This document shows, piece after piece, positions 24,813-33,025 of a DNA stretch of 64,000 nucleotides; the first letter of the stretch is position 1, and each line of letters starts with the position of its first letter. The position numbers and the translations under genes are program-made. The notes below the pieces were generated by a model, which had not been told where the DNA came from, ran no database searches, and worked only from the letters and a program-made list of their open reading frames with translations. The stretch is taken from the NCBI RefSeq assembly GCF_029338335.1, contig NZ_CP119796.1. One strand, written 5' to 3'. This stretch comes from Halomontanus rarus. Lineage in GTDB: Archaea; Halobacteriota; Halobacteria; Halobacteriales; Natrialbaceae.

Positions 24813-26063
24813 ATGGATCGTTCTCGATCGAGCGACCGCAACGATCCGACGCTCGTGGCGGCCGAGCGCGAGGGGTCGACCGAGCTGCAGATCGACGTGG
24901 GGGTGCTCGTCGCGCACGCTCCAGAGACCGACCCCGGTCAACTCCGATCGTTCGCTACGCAAGCCGCCGAAGACACGGTCGACGAACTCGCGTCGGTCAC
25001 GGACGTCAGCTGGCGGTTCTACCTCGAAGACGCTGTAACGCTCTCCGACCACGACAAGCGACGGCCCTCGGAGTTCCTCGACCGCGCCACGCACCAGATG
25101 GTCGAGGGCCCGTACGACTTGATCGTCGTCGTGACGGACGTTCCGCTCGTCTCGAGCACGGAGCGGTTCGTCCCCGGACTGGCGTCGCCGCTCTCTCGCG
25201 TCGCGATCGTCTCGACGAACAACCTCCGCGATGCGCCCCGCGACGAGCCCCGGCGCTCGCTCGAGGACGACGCCGTCCGCTGGAATACGGCGACGCTCGT
25301 GGTTCACCTCGTCGGGCACATGCTGGGCGCTCGCCACCGCGACGCCGACGGTGGCGTCATGGAGCCGTTCCGGTTCGATCCGGAGCGACGGGCCGTCCCG
25401 CCGATCGACGCGGACGTCGAGCGGTACCTCCATCGGATCGGCGCGGAGCTCTCCGCGGCGGAGGCCCGCCCGCGCGGCCCGGTAGAGCGCCTCGCCTTCC
25501 ACGCGGCCAGCGCCGCCCGAAACCCCGGACAGGTCCTGCAGGCGCTCGGCAACAGTCGGGCCCCGTTGTTGCCGCTCTCGTTACCGAAACTGTCGACGGC
25601 CGCGCTGGCACCGACGCTCGTCATCGTCTTCAGCGCCGAATCCTGGGACGTCGGGTTCCACATGACCAACACGACGGCAGCGCTTTTCGCGGCCGTCAGT
25701 ATCCTCACCGCGGCGCTCTACCTCCTGTTCGTCCAGAACCTCTCCTTCCCCCGAAAGCGCCATCGGGTGGTCACCGAGCACACGGCCCTGGTCAACGTCA
25801 CCGTCTTCTTCGTCCTCCTTCTGGCGATGGTCGGCTTATTCGGGCTCGTGTGGGCGATCATCCTCGTCATCGAACTGGTCGTCTTCCCGCCGAATCTGAT
25901 GTCCAACTGGCCGAGCCTCGAGGAACCAACTGTGGGCTTCGTCGACCTCGTCCGGACCGGCGCGTTCATCAGCACCATCGGGGTGCTCTCGGGTGCGCTG
26001 GCGGGCGGGCTGGAGAGTCGGGTTATCATCAGCCACCTCGCGCTGTTCCCCGACCGACCGTAG
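24813..26063 (+). CDS. Membrane protein with archaemetzincin-like domain lacking the catalytic Glu
   Basis: A 416-residue protein. The N-terminal domain (1-220) ends in HLVGHMLGARHRDADGGVME, which matches the metzincin zinc site HExxHxxGxxH plus a downstream GVM Met-turn, except that the catalytic Glu is Leu. The three His ligands and the Gly remain. About four helices follow from residue 265 (STAALAPTLVIVFSAESWDV, AALFAAVSILTAALYLLFV, and two more to the end). Zinc binding is plausible but proteolysis is unlikely, so it may be a pseudoprotease. I chose the ATG at 24813, at the start of the continuous coding-like sequence. Confidence 0.65.
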   Translation: MDRSRSSDRNDPTLVAAEREGSTELQIDVGVLVAHAPETDPGQLRSFATQAAEDTVDELASVTDVSWRFYLEDAVTLSDHDKRRPSEFLDRATHQMVEGPYDLIVVVTDVPLVSSTERFVPGLASPLSRVAIVSTNNLRDAPRDEPRRSLEDDAVRWNTATLVVHLVGHMLGARHRDADGGVMEPFRFDPERRAVPPIDADVERYLHRIGAELSAAEARPRGPVERLAFHAASAARNPGQVLQALGNSRAPLLPLSLPKLSTAALAPTLVIVFSAESWDVGFHMTNTTAALFAAVSILTAALYLLFVQNLSFPRKRHRVVTEHTALVNVTVFFVLLLAMVGLFGLVWAIILVIELVVFPPNLMSNWPSLEEPTVGFVDLVRTGAFISTIGVLSGALAGGLESRVIISHLALFPDRP

Positions 26064-26119
26064 CCTCCTCGGTCGAACTCGAGTGCTCCGATTTTCTGGA
26101 AGAACGAGGAGTGGGACGG

Positions 26120-26143
26120 GTAAATCGACGGCCTCAGCATTCG
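26120..26143. repeat. Copy of the GGCCTCGGCACTC repeat, diverged
   Basis: gtaaatcgacggcctcagca (26120 onward) matches gtaaaccgatggcctcggca at 27621 onward; all differences are transitions. A third copy of the core is at 37315-37331. This copy and the 27621 copy flank the immunity-like gene at 26294-27517. Confidence 0.45.
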
Positions 26144-26293
26144 AACGGGAACGACTTACGGGTACTACGTCCTTCCGCGGTAGTTTTTTAGTTGAGAGAT
26201 ACTTTCGTTGTATTACATATATAGTATCGAGCTCGCCCGCGAGACTACCAGGTTTCGAACATATAATTGTCACAATTCAACGAAACCACACGC

Positions 26294-27517
26294 ATGAGCG
26301 CTTTACGACCGCATCTCCACCTTTTTCTGGACGAGTTTCCCAGCGAGCCGGTCCGGTCGGCTGTGCGGCGCATTCAGGATAGCGGATTTTCGACCGTATC
26401 GACGGACAGCAGTCAGGAGTTCGTCTTCGGGACCTGGGGACAAGACGAGGTCGGATACGGTGACTGGGAGACGACGGCCGAATTACAGTCTCTCGTCGAT
26501 CGAATCCGTTCCGTCGGCCGTGGACGAATCAAGTTCTGGAGCCCCGAGAACCACGAGTACCAGTTATCCGTTCGGCTTTGCGAGACCGAGACGCGAGTTT
26601 CAGCGCCCGTCCGTATATGGGGACCACCTGCCCGGATATTCGACACCGACGAATATACTCGAGAGACGGTCGAAGAGAGGACGGAGCTACTCGTGACGCT
26701 GTTTGCCGAGTTATCAGAACGGTTCGATCCCTGGTACGCGTTCGCCGACGTCTACGACGACCGGCCGAAGCGGATTTTCCCCGACGACCGCCCTCCGGAG
26801 GGTGGTCTCGAGCGGCTCCCGTGGACAACAGTCTTTGGATCGGAGTGGTTCGACTTCTTTGGTGGTGCGGATCGGACGAAACGGGCTCCCGCGTGGAACG
26901 TCCGACAACTGGCGACCGGAAGCGTAGTCGTTCGAGAACGCGATTTCCCCGCGCCAACGTACGCGGAGTGCGATTCCGGTCCGCCTATTTCGACGTACGA
27001 GTATCTGTTCGAGCGACGGTCAATTGCTGAACTGCGGTCGGAGCGGCGACGGAAGCGGAATACGACCGTCGATCCGTTTCGCGAATTCGCCCCCGGGGAA
27101 CGCGGCAGTGATCTCGTCCTCTGCAAGGGTCACGCCCCGATCGCGACGACCGAGATCGATTACAGGGACGTGGCAACGACTATCGGTGAGTCCGAGAACT
27201 GCTACGTCCTCCACGTCTATCGCGACGACCGCGATCAGCTCCGGGAAGTCAATTCCGGGCTGTTCGTCCGTCGGCTAATCGACGAAGATGGCCAGCCGAT
27301 CGGAACGCTGCCCGACGATGTTCCCCTCGAGCGTGAGCTACTCTCGCTTTCGGTCAATACAGCAGTGGAACCGTTCCCGCCGGAGATGTATCGAATGGAA
27401 TCAGCGGCGGAGCCGAGTGTCATAGCGAAGCTATTCGGGCTCTGGGAACTTCCGCCGAACGGAACGGTTTGGGCGGAAGGCGACACCTGTCGCACGGGGG
27501 CTACTGATCCGAACTGA
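26294..27517 (+). CDS. Immunity-protein-like or unknown soluble protein
   Basis: A 407-residue soluble protein starting MSALRPHLHLFLDEFPSEPV (ATG at 26294; a TTG nine codons earlier is less likely). Residues about 125-220 resemble bacterial immunity-type domains of the Imm52/T6SS-immunity style: LVTLFAELSERFDPWYAFAD, ERLPWTTVFGSEWFDFFG and APAWNVRQLATGSVVVRERD. The remainder is unrecognised (DLVLCKGHAPIATTEIDYRD). AT-rich upstream DNA (26180-26280) contrasts with the neighbours and suggests acquisition. The family resemblance is by eye and tentative; no partner toxin is visible. Confidence 0.6.
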   Translation: MSALRPHLHLFLDEFPSEPVRSAVRRIQDSGFSTVSTDSSQEFVFGTWGQDEVGYGDWETTAELQSLVDRIRSVGRGRIKFWSPENHEYQLSVRLCETETRVSAPVRIWGPPARIFDTDEYTRETVEERTELLVTLFAELSERFDPWYAFADVYDDRPKRIFPDDRPPEGGLERLPWTTVFGSEWFDFFGGADRTKRAPAWNVRQLATGSVVVRERDFPAPTYAECDSGPPISTYEYLFERRSIAELRSERRRKRNTTVDPFREFAPGERGSDLVLCKGHAPIATTEIDYRDVATTIGESENCYVLHVYRDDRDQLREVNSGLFVRRLIDEDGQPIGTLPDDVPLERELLSLSVNTAVEPFPPEMYRMESAAEPSVIAKLFGLWELPPNGTVWAEGDTCRTGATDPN

Positions 27518-27620
27518 ACGGCCGAGAGACGGATTTTCGGGCGGTTCTGCTGATGGCCGTTCCCGTTTGCTACTGGGACCGACGATCGATCTGTGAGTCG
27601 GAAACGGACTGATACTACGC

Positions 27621-27646
27621 GTAAACCGATGGCCTCGGCACTCATA
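27621..27646. repeat. Direct repeat TGGCCTCGGCACTCATA, left copy
   Basis: tggcctcggcactcata at 27630-27646 is identical to 37315-37331, and gtaaaccga just before it matches the diverged copy at 26120. The two exact copies bound a 9.7-kb segment rich in broken and accessory genes. Confidence 0.6.
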
Positions 27647-27773
27647 CCGCGCGGAATTAACATTAGATGAGATGATCATGGCGGATAGTCACGGGTTTGG
27701 CTCATCACCACACCTGTATCGGATCGGCAGCACGATGGGCAGTCACACCCTGATACAAGAATTGGCCACGCTA

Positions 27774-27793
27774 GGATCCGCCGGATCCTTTTT
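27774..27793 (+). terminator. Possible hairpin terminator
   Basis: GGATCC (27774-27779), gcc, GGATCC (27783-27788), then five T. It could end transcription from the upstream + strand gene, although the distance (about 256 nt) is long. Each GGATCC is itself palindromic, so the fold is weakly supported. Confidence 0.3.
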
Positions 27794-27806
27794 GGAACGA
27801 GGGGAA

Positions 27807-28253
27807 TCACTCTGCCTCTTCGAGGATAAATTTCAGATTCTGGCCCTCCTCATACATGTGTGTCCGGACGGCGTCGAACTCTCGACGGTCGAGTCAGGCG
27901 CCAATCGGGCCGGTTCGGACTTTGATTCGCTGGGTGAGTTCACAGCCGTTCGGACAAGGCTCGATCGTGAAGCTGATGGAGGGCATAAGCAGGCCGACCA
28001 GCAGGGACGTCGGCCGAAACTCGATATATCGATCGGGATCGACCTCTACGAACCGCACCGTTTTCTCCTGTAACTCCCCTGCGATATACTCTTTAAAATA
28101 ATCCTCCGCTCCTTGCTCCAACCCGGCCCCCTCGGTCCACCGGAACGTGATATGATCGGGGTGCCACTCGACGTAGTTATCCTCCATTTCCTCAAAGAAT
28201 CGATACACCACGTCCGGCGGTGCCGTCACATCCGTGGTCTCCTTCAATATCAT
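27807..28253 (-). pseudogene. SRPBCC family protein gene with an in-frame TGA
   Basis: The complement from the ATG at 28253 encodes MILKETTDVTAPPDVVYRFF, EEMEDNYVEWHPDHITFRW and a beta-rich body ending IKVRTGPIGA, a START/SRPBCC (polyketide cyclase-like) fold. It then stops at TGA (27894-27896). The same frame continues without gap: LDRREFDAVRTHMYEEGQNL, KFILEEAE, stop at 27807-27809. This is the usual C-terminal helix of the family, so one base change (probably CGA to TGA) has truncated a 148-residue protein to 119. Loss of the long helix should disrupt the ligand cavity. Function of the intact family member is unknown. Confidence 0.72.
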
Positions 28254-28418
28254 TTCAACAGAAATAGGCCGTTCATCCGTAAATACTGTTCATCGCATCC
28301 CGGGCTGTGACCACTCCAGCAACCGGTGAGTCGATCGCCCCATTCGGTTCGGCAGAGGGTCCCTATTCGGTATCGTCTGGCTCGAGGAAGGGCCTGCTGA
28401 ATAGATAGCGCGTATCGA

Positions 28419-29219
28419 TCACAACGACTCGACGAACTGCCTTACGATCCGATCGAATCGCTCGGGTTCCTCGAGGGTCAGACAGTGCCCACTCGCTTCG
28501 AAGAGTTCGAAGCTACCCTCCGGGACGATCTCTGCGACGTGTCTGGTTGACGCAACGGATCCTCGTTTTTCATCCCCACCAGCACAGACTATCAGTGGCA
28601 CGTCGATCTCGTGGAGGACGTCCCGATAATCGCGTGTGAGCGCGTCGAAGAGGATTGCGCTCTTGATCGGCGCTGGCACCCGGGAAAGTTCGTCGAACGC
28701 CATAGCCCTCGTTTCGGCTGAGGGTGGGTCCTTGAACACCTGCTCGGTGATCCGTTCGATGAGACTCACCCGATCCTGCTGAGCCAATGCGAGTGTAGTT
28801 TTGAGTCCATCCAGATCAGTGAGTCCGTAGTCATAGTCATCCCACTGGAATCGGGAGGCTTCCATATCGACGTTCACCAACCCTCGGACATCCTCAGCCC
28901 CGAACTGATCGACGTACTCCCACGCAACGAGCGCACCCATTGACCATCCGGCCAAGACAACGTTGTCGAGATCACGCTGGCTGAGAAAGGCCTGAAGGTC
29001 GCGGGCGTACTGGGCGACCGTGTGTCCCAGTTCCGTCTTCTCTGACCGGCCGTGTCCCCTGAAATCGACGGCGATAGTTCGATACTCCTTCGAGAGGGCC
29101 GTCAGTTGGGGCTCGAAGAACCGGTGGCTCGCCATGACGCCGTGTAGAAAGACGATCGGTGTCCCCTCGCCGTGGTCCTCATAGTAGAGGTCCGCCCCGT
29201 TGCACTGGCTGTACGGCAT
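28419..29219 (-). CDS. Alpha/beta-hydrolase
   Basis: A 266-residue single-domain hydrolase. The oxyanion-side motif is FLHGVMASHRFF, the nucleophile elbow GWSMGALVAWEY (Ser about 97), and the C-terminal His is in LFEASGHCLTLEEPERF. The probable acid Asp lies in LIVCAGGDEKR. The family includes esterases, lipases, haloperoxidase-like and C-C hydrolases; the substrate is not determinable. It starts at the ATG at 29219 (MPYSQCNGADLYY). It sits alone between a decayed SRPBCC gene and a ZIP-like membrane gene on the same strand. Confidence 0.9.
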   Translation of the reverse strand: MPYSQCNGADLYYEDHGEGTPIVFLHGVMASHRFFEPQLTALSKEYRTIAVDFRGHGRSEKTELGHTVAQYARDLQAFLSQRDLDNVVLAGWSMGALVAWEYVDQFGAEDVRGLVNVDMEASRFQWDDYDYGLTDLDGLKTTLALAQQDRVSLIERITEQVFKDPPSAETRAMAFDELSRVPAPIKSAILFDALTRDYRDVLHEIDVPLIVCAGGDEKRGSVASTRHVAEIVPEGSFELFEASGHCLTLEEPERFDRIVRQFVESL

Positions 29220-29358
29220 AGCGATGATCGTACGTGGAACTCGATCATAAGTCTAGCCGACAAACCAACGAGATAACGGCGAAGAACACTGCAGAGTCAG
29301 AAAGTGAGATCGTCGGCCGGATCTCGTATGGACGAGGCGGGTATAGACACGGACCTAA

Positions 29359-30126
29359 CTAGTGTTCCGGAAGGGGTTCTAGCTGTCTACCGGAACGGGT
29401 CTCTCTGTGGCCCAGTAATTCGGTCACCCCCGTGACGAAGAGGACGCCACCGACGCTTGCGAGAAGTATTACTACTATCGCCGTCGAGAGACCGATCACG
29501 AGGAAGTTACCGAACAGTGCGCCCGCGATAAAGCTGAGCTGAGTTGCGATAACGCTCGCAGTACCCCACCCTCGGCTGACCGGAGCGTACAGGCCGCCGA
29601 CGGCGACCGTCTCCGCGATCGCGTGTCCTGTGAGTAGGGTCAGACCGACCAGGCCGAGTGCCGCGCTCGCTGCGTAGACGCTTGCGATGATCGCTCCTTC
29701 AATAGCTCGGTGAACGAGTATCGCCCCGAACGCTGCGTCGGCACAACCGTCGTGTGGCGATACGCCGCGAGCACGGCTAGTCCAGGCGATCGCCCCACCG
29801 ACCGTACCACCGACGACTGTAAGAGCCCACAGCTGAGTACCGGACGACGCGAGTGCTACGAGCCCTACCGCGATCACCACGATGGGTGTCAGTAGGTCGT
29901 GACCGCGTTCGACAGTCCGATTCGGTTGCCAGCGCGTGACTGTGTGTAAACCGATCGCGGTGCTGACCAGTGCCGAGAACCCGACCACTACGACGAACGG
30001 GACCGTTAAAGCGTGGGCGCCGGCATCCCCAGCAGCGCCGTGGGCACTAACGACCGTCGGCCACGCGAAGAGCGCAACGAGCAGCAGTGGCAGAATCGCG
30101 ACCGTCACACGGCTCGCCTGTCTCAC
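29359..30126 (-). CDS. Divergent ZIP-like membrane protein
   Basis: A 255-residue protein with a signal-anchor-like N-terminus (VAILPLLLVALFAWPTVVSA) and seven or eight helices. ILVHRAIEGAIIASVYA resembles the ZIP TM4 motif HNIPEG, and TGHAIAETVAVGGLY resembles TM5 (HExxE-like). There is a His-rich N-terminal exported segment (SAHGAAGDAGAHA). By family it may import divalent metal ions, but divergence from the canonical ZIP at 43607-44461 makes this tentative. Confidence 0.5.
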   Translation of the reverse strand: MRQASRVTVAILPLLLVALFAWPTVVSAHGAAGDAGAHALTVPFVVVVGFSALVSTAIGLHTVTRWQPNRTVERGHDLLTPIVVIAVGLVALASSGTQLWALTVVGGTVGGAIAWTSRARGVSPHDGCADAAFGAILVHRAIEGAIIASVYAASAALGLVGLTLLTGHAIAETVAVGGLYAPVSRGWGTASVIATQLSFIAGALFGNFLVIGLSTAIVVILLASVGGVLFVTGVTELLGHRETRSGRQLEPLPEH

Positions 30127-30286
30127 GTCTCACCAACTCGGGAAGCGAAATTCATACGATTCTAATTCCGTTATTTCCGCCGACTTAGTTCGGCGGTGTC
30201 GTCCGCCATCGATCGGCGGAACCGACGACGGAAAGCCGATTGGGCGTCACCGACGGACCGATCGACGGCGGTGACGCTCGCTCGTC

Positions 30287-31675
30287 CTACATCCAGACGT
30301 CGCTGGTGCAGTCGCCGTCGGGCCACCGGATTTCGTGGGCGCGGGCTGGACCTTCGGGGAGCGTTCCGAAGTCGACGAGGAACTCCTCGTCGAGGGTCAT
30401 CGTCCCCTTGCGCGGGTTCACGTCGGCCTTGAGCATGACCGACCCCCGCTCGCCCTCCTTGGGGAAGAACTGGTCGTCCCACGAGGAGTACAGAGAGGTC
30501 GTGAAGTAGAGGCGCTCACCGTCCAGCGAGAGCTGGAGCATCTGCGGCCCGGCGGTGATCTCCCGGCCCTTCACTTCGCGGACGTCGCCAAAGAGGCCGC
30601 CCACCGATATCGTATCGGTCAGCCGCGGGTTCGACGGATCGGAGACGTCGTACATGCGGACCTCCCCGTGGAGCCAGTTCGCGAAGAACAGGTACCGATC
30701 GTCCATCGAGACTAGCAGGTCGGTGATCAGCCCGGGAACCGGCATGTCCCAGTCCTCGTGCTCGCGCGGTTCGACGTCGATGACCTTCGTCGCGCGCCAC
30801 TCGTCGCCCTCCTTGAACAGGTGAAACATGTTCGACGAGAGCGCGGCACCAATGTAGGCGTGTTCGGATTCGGGCGTGTGAAGGAAGCGCACCTCGAGCG
30901 GCACTAGTCCCTCCTCGCCCAGGTCGATCGTTTGTTCGACCGTCTTCTCGTCCCAGTTCCAGATGTGGAGTCGCTGTCCGTACTTCCCGGCTTCGACGTC
31001 TTCGAGATCGAATCCGGGTTGGTAGGTCTTTGGCGCGGCCCACTCGCTGGATATCATCACGTTACGACGCGGCTGGTACCAGAAGTCGTAGTTCATCTCG
31101 ATGTCCCCGGACTCGTCCCAGCGGCCGTCGATTTCGAAGTCCTCGTTCAGCAGGAGGAAGCCGCCCGGGAGGTCGCCGTCGGCGTTCCCGAGCATGCTGA
31201 TCATGATCTGCCCCTCGGGGATGCAGTGGACTGTATGGGGGGCGGAGAGGTCGTGCTCGAAGACCGCTTCCGGTTCGATGACTTTCACGAGCTCGGGGTG
31301 CGCCCGGTCTTCGGTATCGACGATGTGGATGCGCGATGAGCGGTTTCCGGGAACGACGAGGTAGCGCCGCTCCGCTCCCTCGACGTGGCAGGACGACGAG
31401 CAGGCGTTCCAGCCGAAGTGATGCAGTTCGTCGCCTTTGGTCGGCATCTCGATCCGATCGACGATCTCGCAGTAGGTCGACGAATCGGGGTCGACATCGA
31501 CGACGGTCAGCATGTCGGGCGCGTCGATGTCGGTCCCCACGTAGAGGGCCGGAACTTAGGCGAGGCGCTCGCGCGCGGACTGTTCGATAGCGGCCTGCGG
31601 GGTGTCGTATCCGACTGCCCCTGCGTGGTGTTCGTGGGCGTGGCTCTCAGTGGTGTGATGTGAGTCGGAGCTCAT
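30287..31675 (-). pseudogene. Selenium-binding protein SBP56/methanethiol oxidase gene with in-frame TAA
   Basis: The main frame (30287-31540) encodes 417 residues of SBP56: FGWNACSSSCHVEGAERRY with the family Cys motif, HDLSAPHTVHCIPEGQIM, and PGLITDLLVSMDDRYLFFAN. Upstream, in the same frame, the ATG at 31675 begins MSSDSHHTTESHAHEHHAGA and continues to ARERLA, then TAA (31556-31558), then VPALYVGTDIDAPD. The family has about 460 residues with Tyr expected here (TAC to TAA). The gene is therefore cut after 39 codons; the GTG at 31540 might restart translation to give a 417-residue product without the N-terminal tail. Confidence 0.78.
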
Positions 31676-32008
31676 GGCGTATATTACGACCCAACACGTG
31701 ATAAACAATCTCGTGGGAAACCATGTACATCTCCCCAGTCATGTGTTTCTGAGGAGTTGTTTTCCGGAGGGGTCAGGAGATGGGCGATCGGTCCTAACCG
31801 GAACGTATTAGGGAACGACGTCGCCGTTTTCGGGAGTCGGGTCCAGCGCCGAGATCAAAATCCAGCAATCCGGGGAGCGGATGGTTCGGTCATTCACTAC
31901 TGGCGGTCTCTACCCGCCGACAGCAAGGAGGCTACGAGCTGTGGGTGCGAGAGACGAACGGGACCCGAATCCGCGCTCACTTCTCGGAATAGCACGACCG
32001 CCGTCAGA
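31676..32008. other. Intergenic region
   Basis: Contains the AT-rich promoter area of the SBP56 gene (gtatattacgaccc and tgataaacaatct at 31680-31712) and about 250 nt without a recognisable gene, before the 3' end of the regulator gene. Confidence 0.4.
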
Positions 32009-32866
32009 TCACGACTCGCTTCGTTCACGGATCGGGTCGGAGCGGTCTCGATACATCTCGAAAACGCGTTCGGCCCAGCCGCGGGCGATCGCAGAGTCGG
32101 AGTCGACGAACACGCGCATCATCCCTGTCTGATCGTCGTATCCGGCGACGCCGACGCGATCGTCGAAGATGGCGAGCCCGTACGGAAGCGCCTCACGCGT
32201 CCGCAGGGACAGATGACCCGCTTCCACGGCCTCGTGAACCTGTTCGGGGTGGGTCTCGAGGAGAGAGTCGACAACCTCGGGGAGGTAGATGAGTTCCACA
32301 TCGCTCCCGTCGAACAGCCAGTCCGACAATTCCGTGAGCATCGGCGGGACCATGTGGGTCGTGTTGAACCCGCGAAACGTGTCGCTCTCGCGCAATAACT
32401 GAACGAACCGGGCGAACGGTGCGTACGGGTCTGCGGGGGTCGCAGTCGTCACCGCGCCATCGGCGAACGGTGCGACAACGAATTCACGGTGGGCCTCACA
32501 GATCGATTCGAGCAACGGAGCGAGCGCTGTCGCAGCCCGCAGGTCCCGCTCGAGGTGTCCGATCGCGTCGGCGTAGGCCTGACCCTTGCCCGTCAGTGTG
32601 AACCGATTGTCGACCCTGCTCGCGAGGTCGTTGTCTTCGAGCCATCGGGTGAACCGGTGGCTCGTCGCTCGGGAGACGTCCAGTCGTGCCTCGAGATCAT
32701 TCCGATCGAGCGGCTCGGCCACCAGTGCTTCCAAGAGCTCCCGGTGATGGACGACGTCGAGCAGTTCGTCGGTCGCCATTCGCTCGCCGAGTTCGTGTGC
32801 CGATACCGAAGTGGAGTCCAACTCGCGAGTCGTCTCCAGGATTTCGTCGAGGACTGTGGTTTCCAT
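32009..32866 (-). CDS. Winged-helix regulator of the haloarchaeal FilR1-like type, paralogue 2
   Basis: A 285-residue paralogue of 23158-23967. The N-terminal wHTH has LDVSRATSHRFTRWLEDNDL as recognition part, and the sensor part contains AVTTATPADPYAPFARFVQL, ELIYLPEVVDSLLETHPEQV and LPYGLAIFDDRVGVAGYDDQ. I start at the ATG at 32866 (METTVLDEILETT). It is divergent from the MFS gene at 33026, and the shared intergenic region holds the operator-like sequence also found near paralogue 1, so it may control itself and the transporter. Confidence 0.82.
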   Translation of the reverse strand: METTVLDEILETTRELDSTSVSAHELGERMATDELLDVVHHRELLEALVAEPLDRNDLEARLDVSRATSHRFTRWLEDNDLASRVDNRFTLTGKGQAYADAIGHLERDLRAATALAPLLESICEAHREFVVAPFADGAVTTATPADPYAPFARFVQLLRESDTFRGFNTTHMVPPMLTELSDWLFDGSDVELIYLPEVVDSLLETHPEQVHEAVEAGHLSLRTREALPYGLAIFDDRVGVAGYDDQTGMMRVFVDSDSAIARGWAERVFEMYRDRSDPIRERSES

Positions 32867-32924
32867 GTCGATCACGTCGGTGCAGACGATTACTGAAGGT
32901 ACGCGCCTCACACCGATAGCTCTG

Positions 32925-32955
32925 TCTCAGGCGGTGAGATACGTTGAATTTCGTG
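32925..32955. promoter_or_regulatory. Candidate operator between regulator and MFS gene
   Basis: TCTCAggcggTGAGA (32925-32939) is a perfect 5-bp inverted repeat followed by tacgttgaatttcgtg. The same order occurs at 22998-23027 near the paralogous regulator, where the left half-site has one change. It lies in the 159-nt divergent promoter region. Confidence 0.42.
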
Positions 32956-33025
32956 ATACCGAACTTCAGATTCGATATCACACTCGGTAAATGACTACAC
33001 GAGGGTTGGTCGCGTTTATTCATTC

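Noticed and set aside
27894..27896. TGA in the SRPBCC gene as a selenocysteine codon
   Set aside because: Selenocysteine is not known in haloarchaea, the position is not a redox or ligand site of the fold, and no SECIS-like hairpin is evident.
27672..28073. A 133-codon rightward frame over the SRPBCC gene
   Set aside because: Its second half is the antisense of the SRPBCC protein, and the first half has no recognisable pattern.
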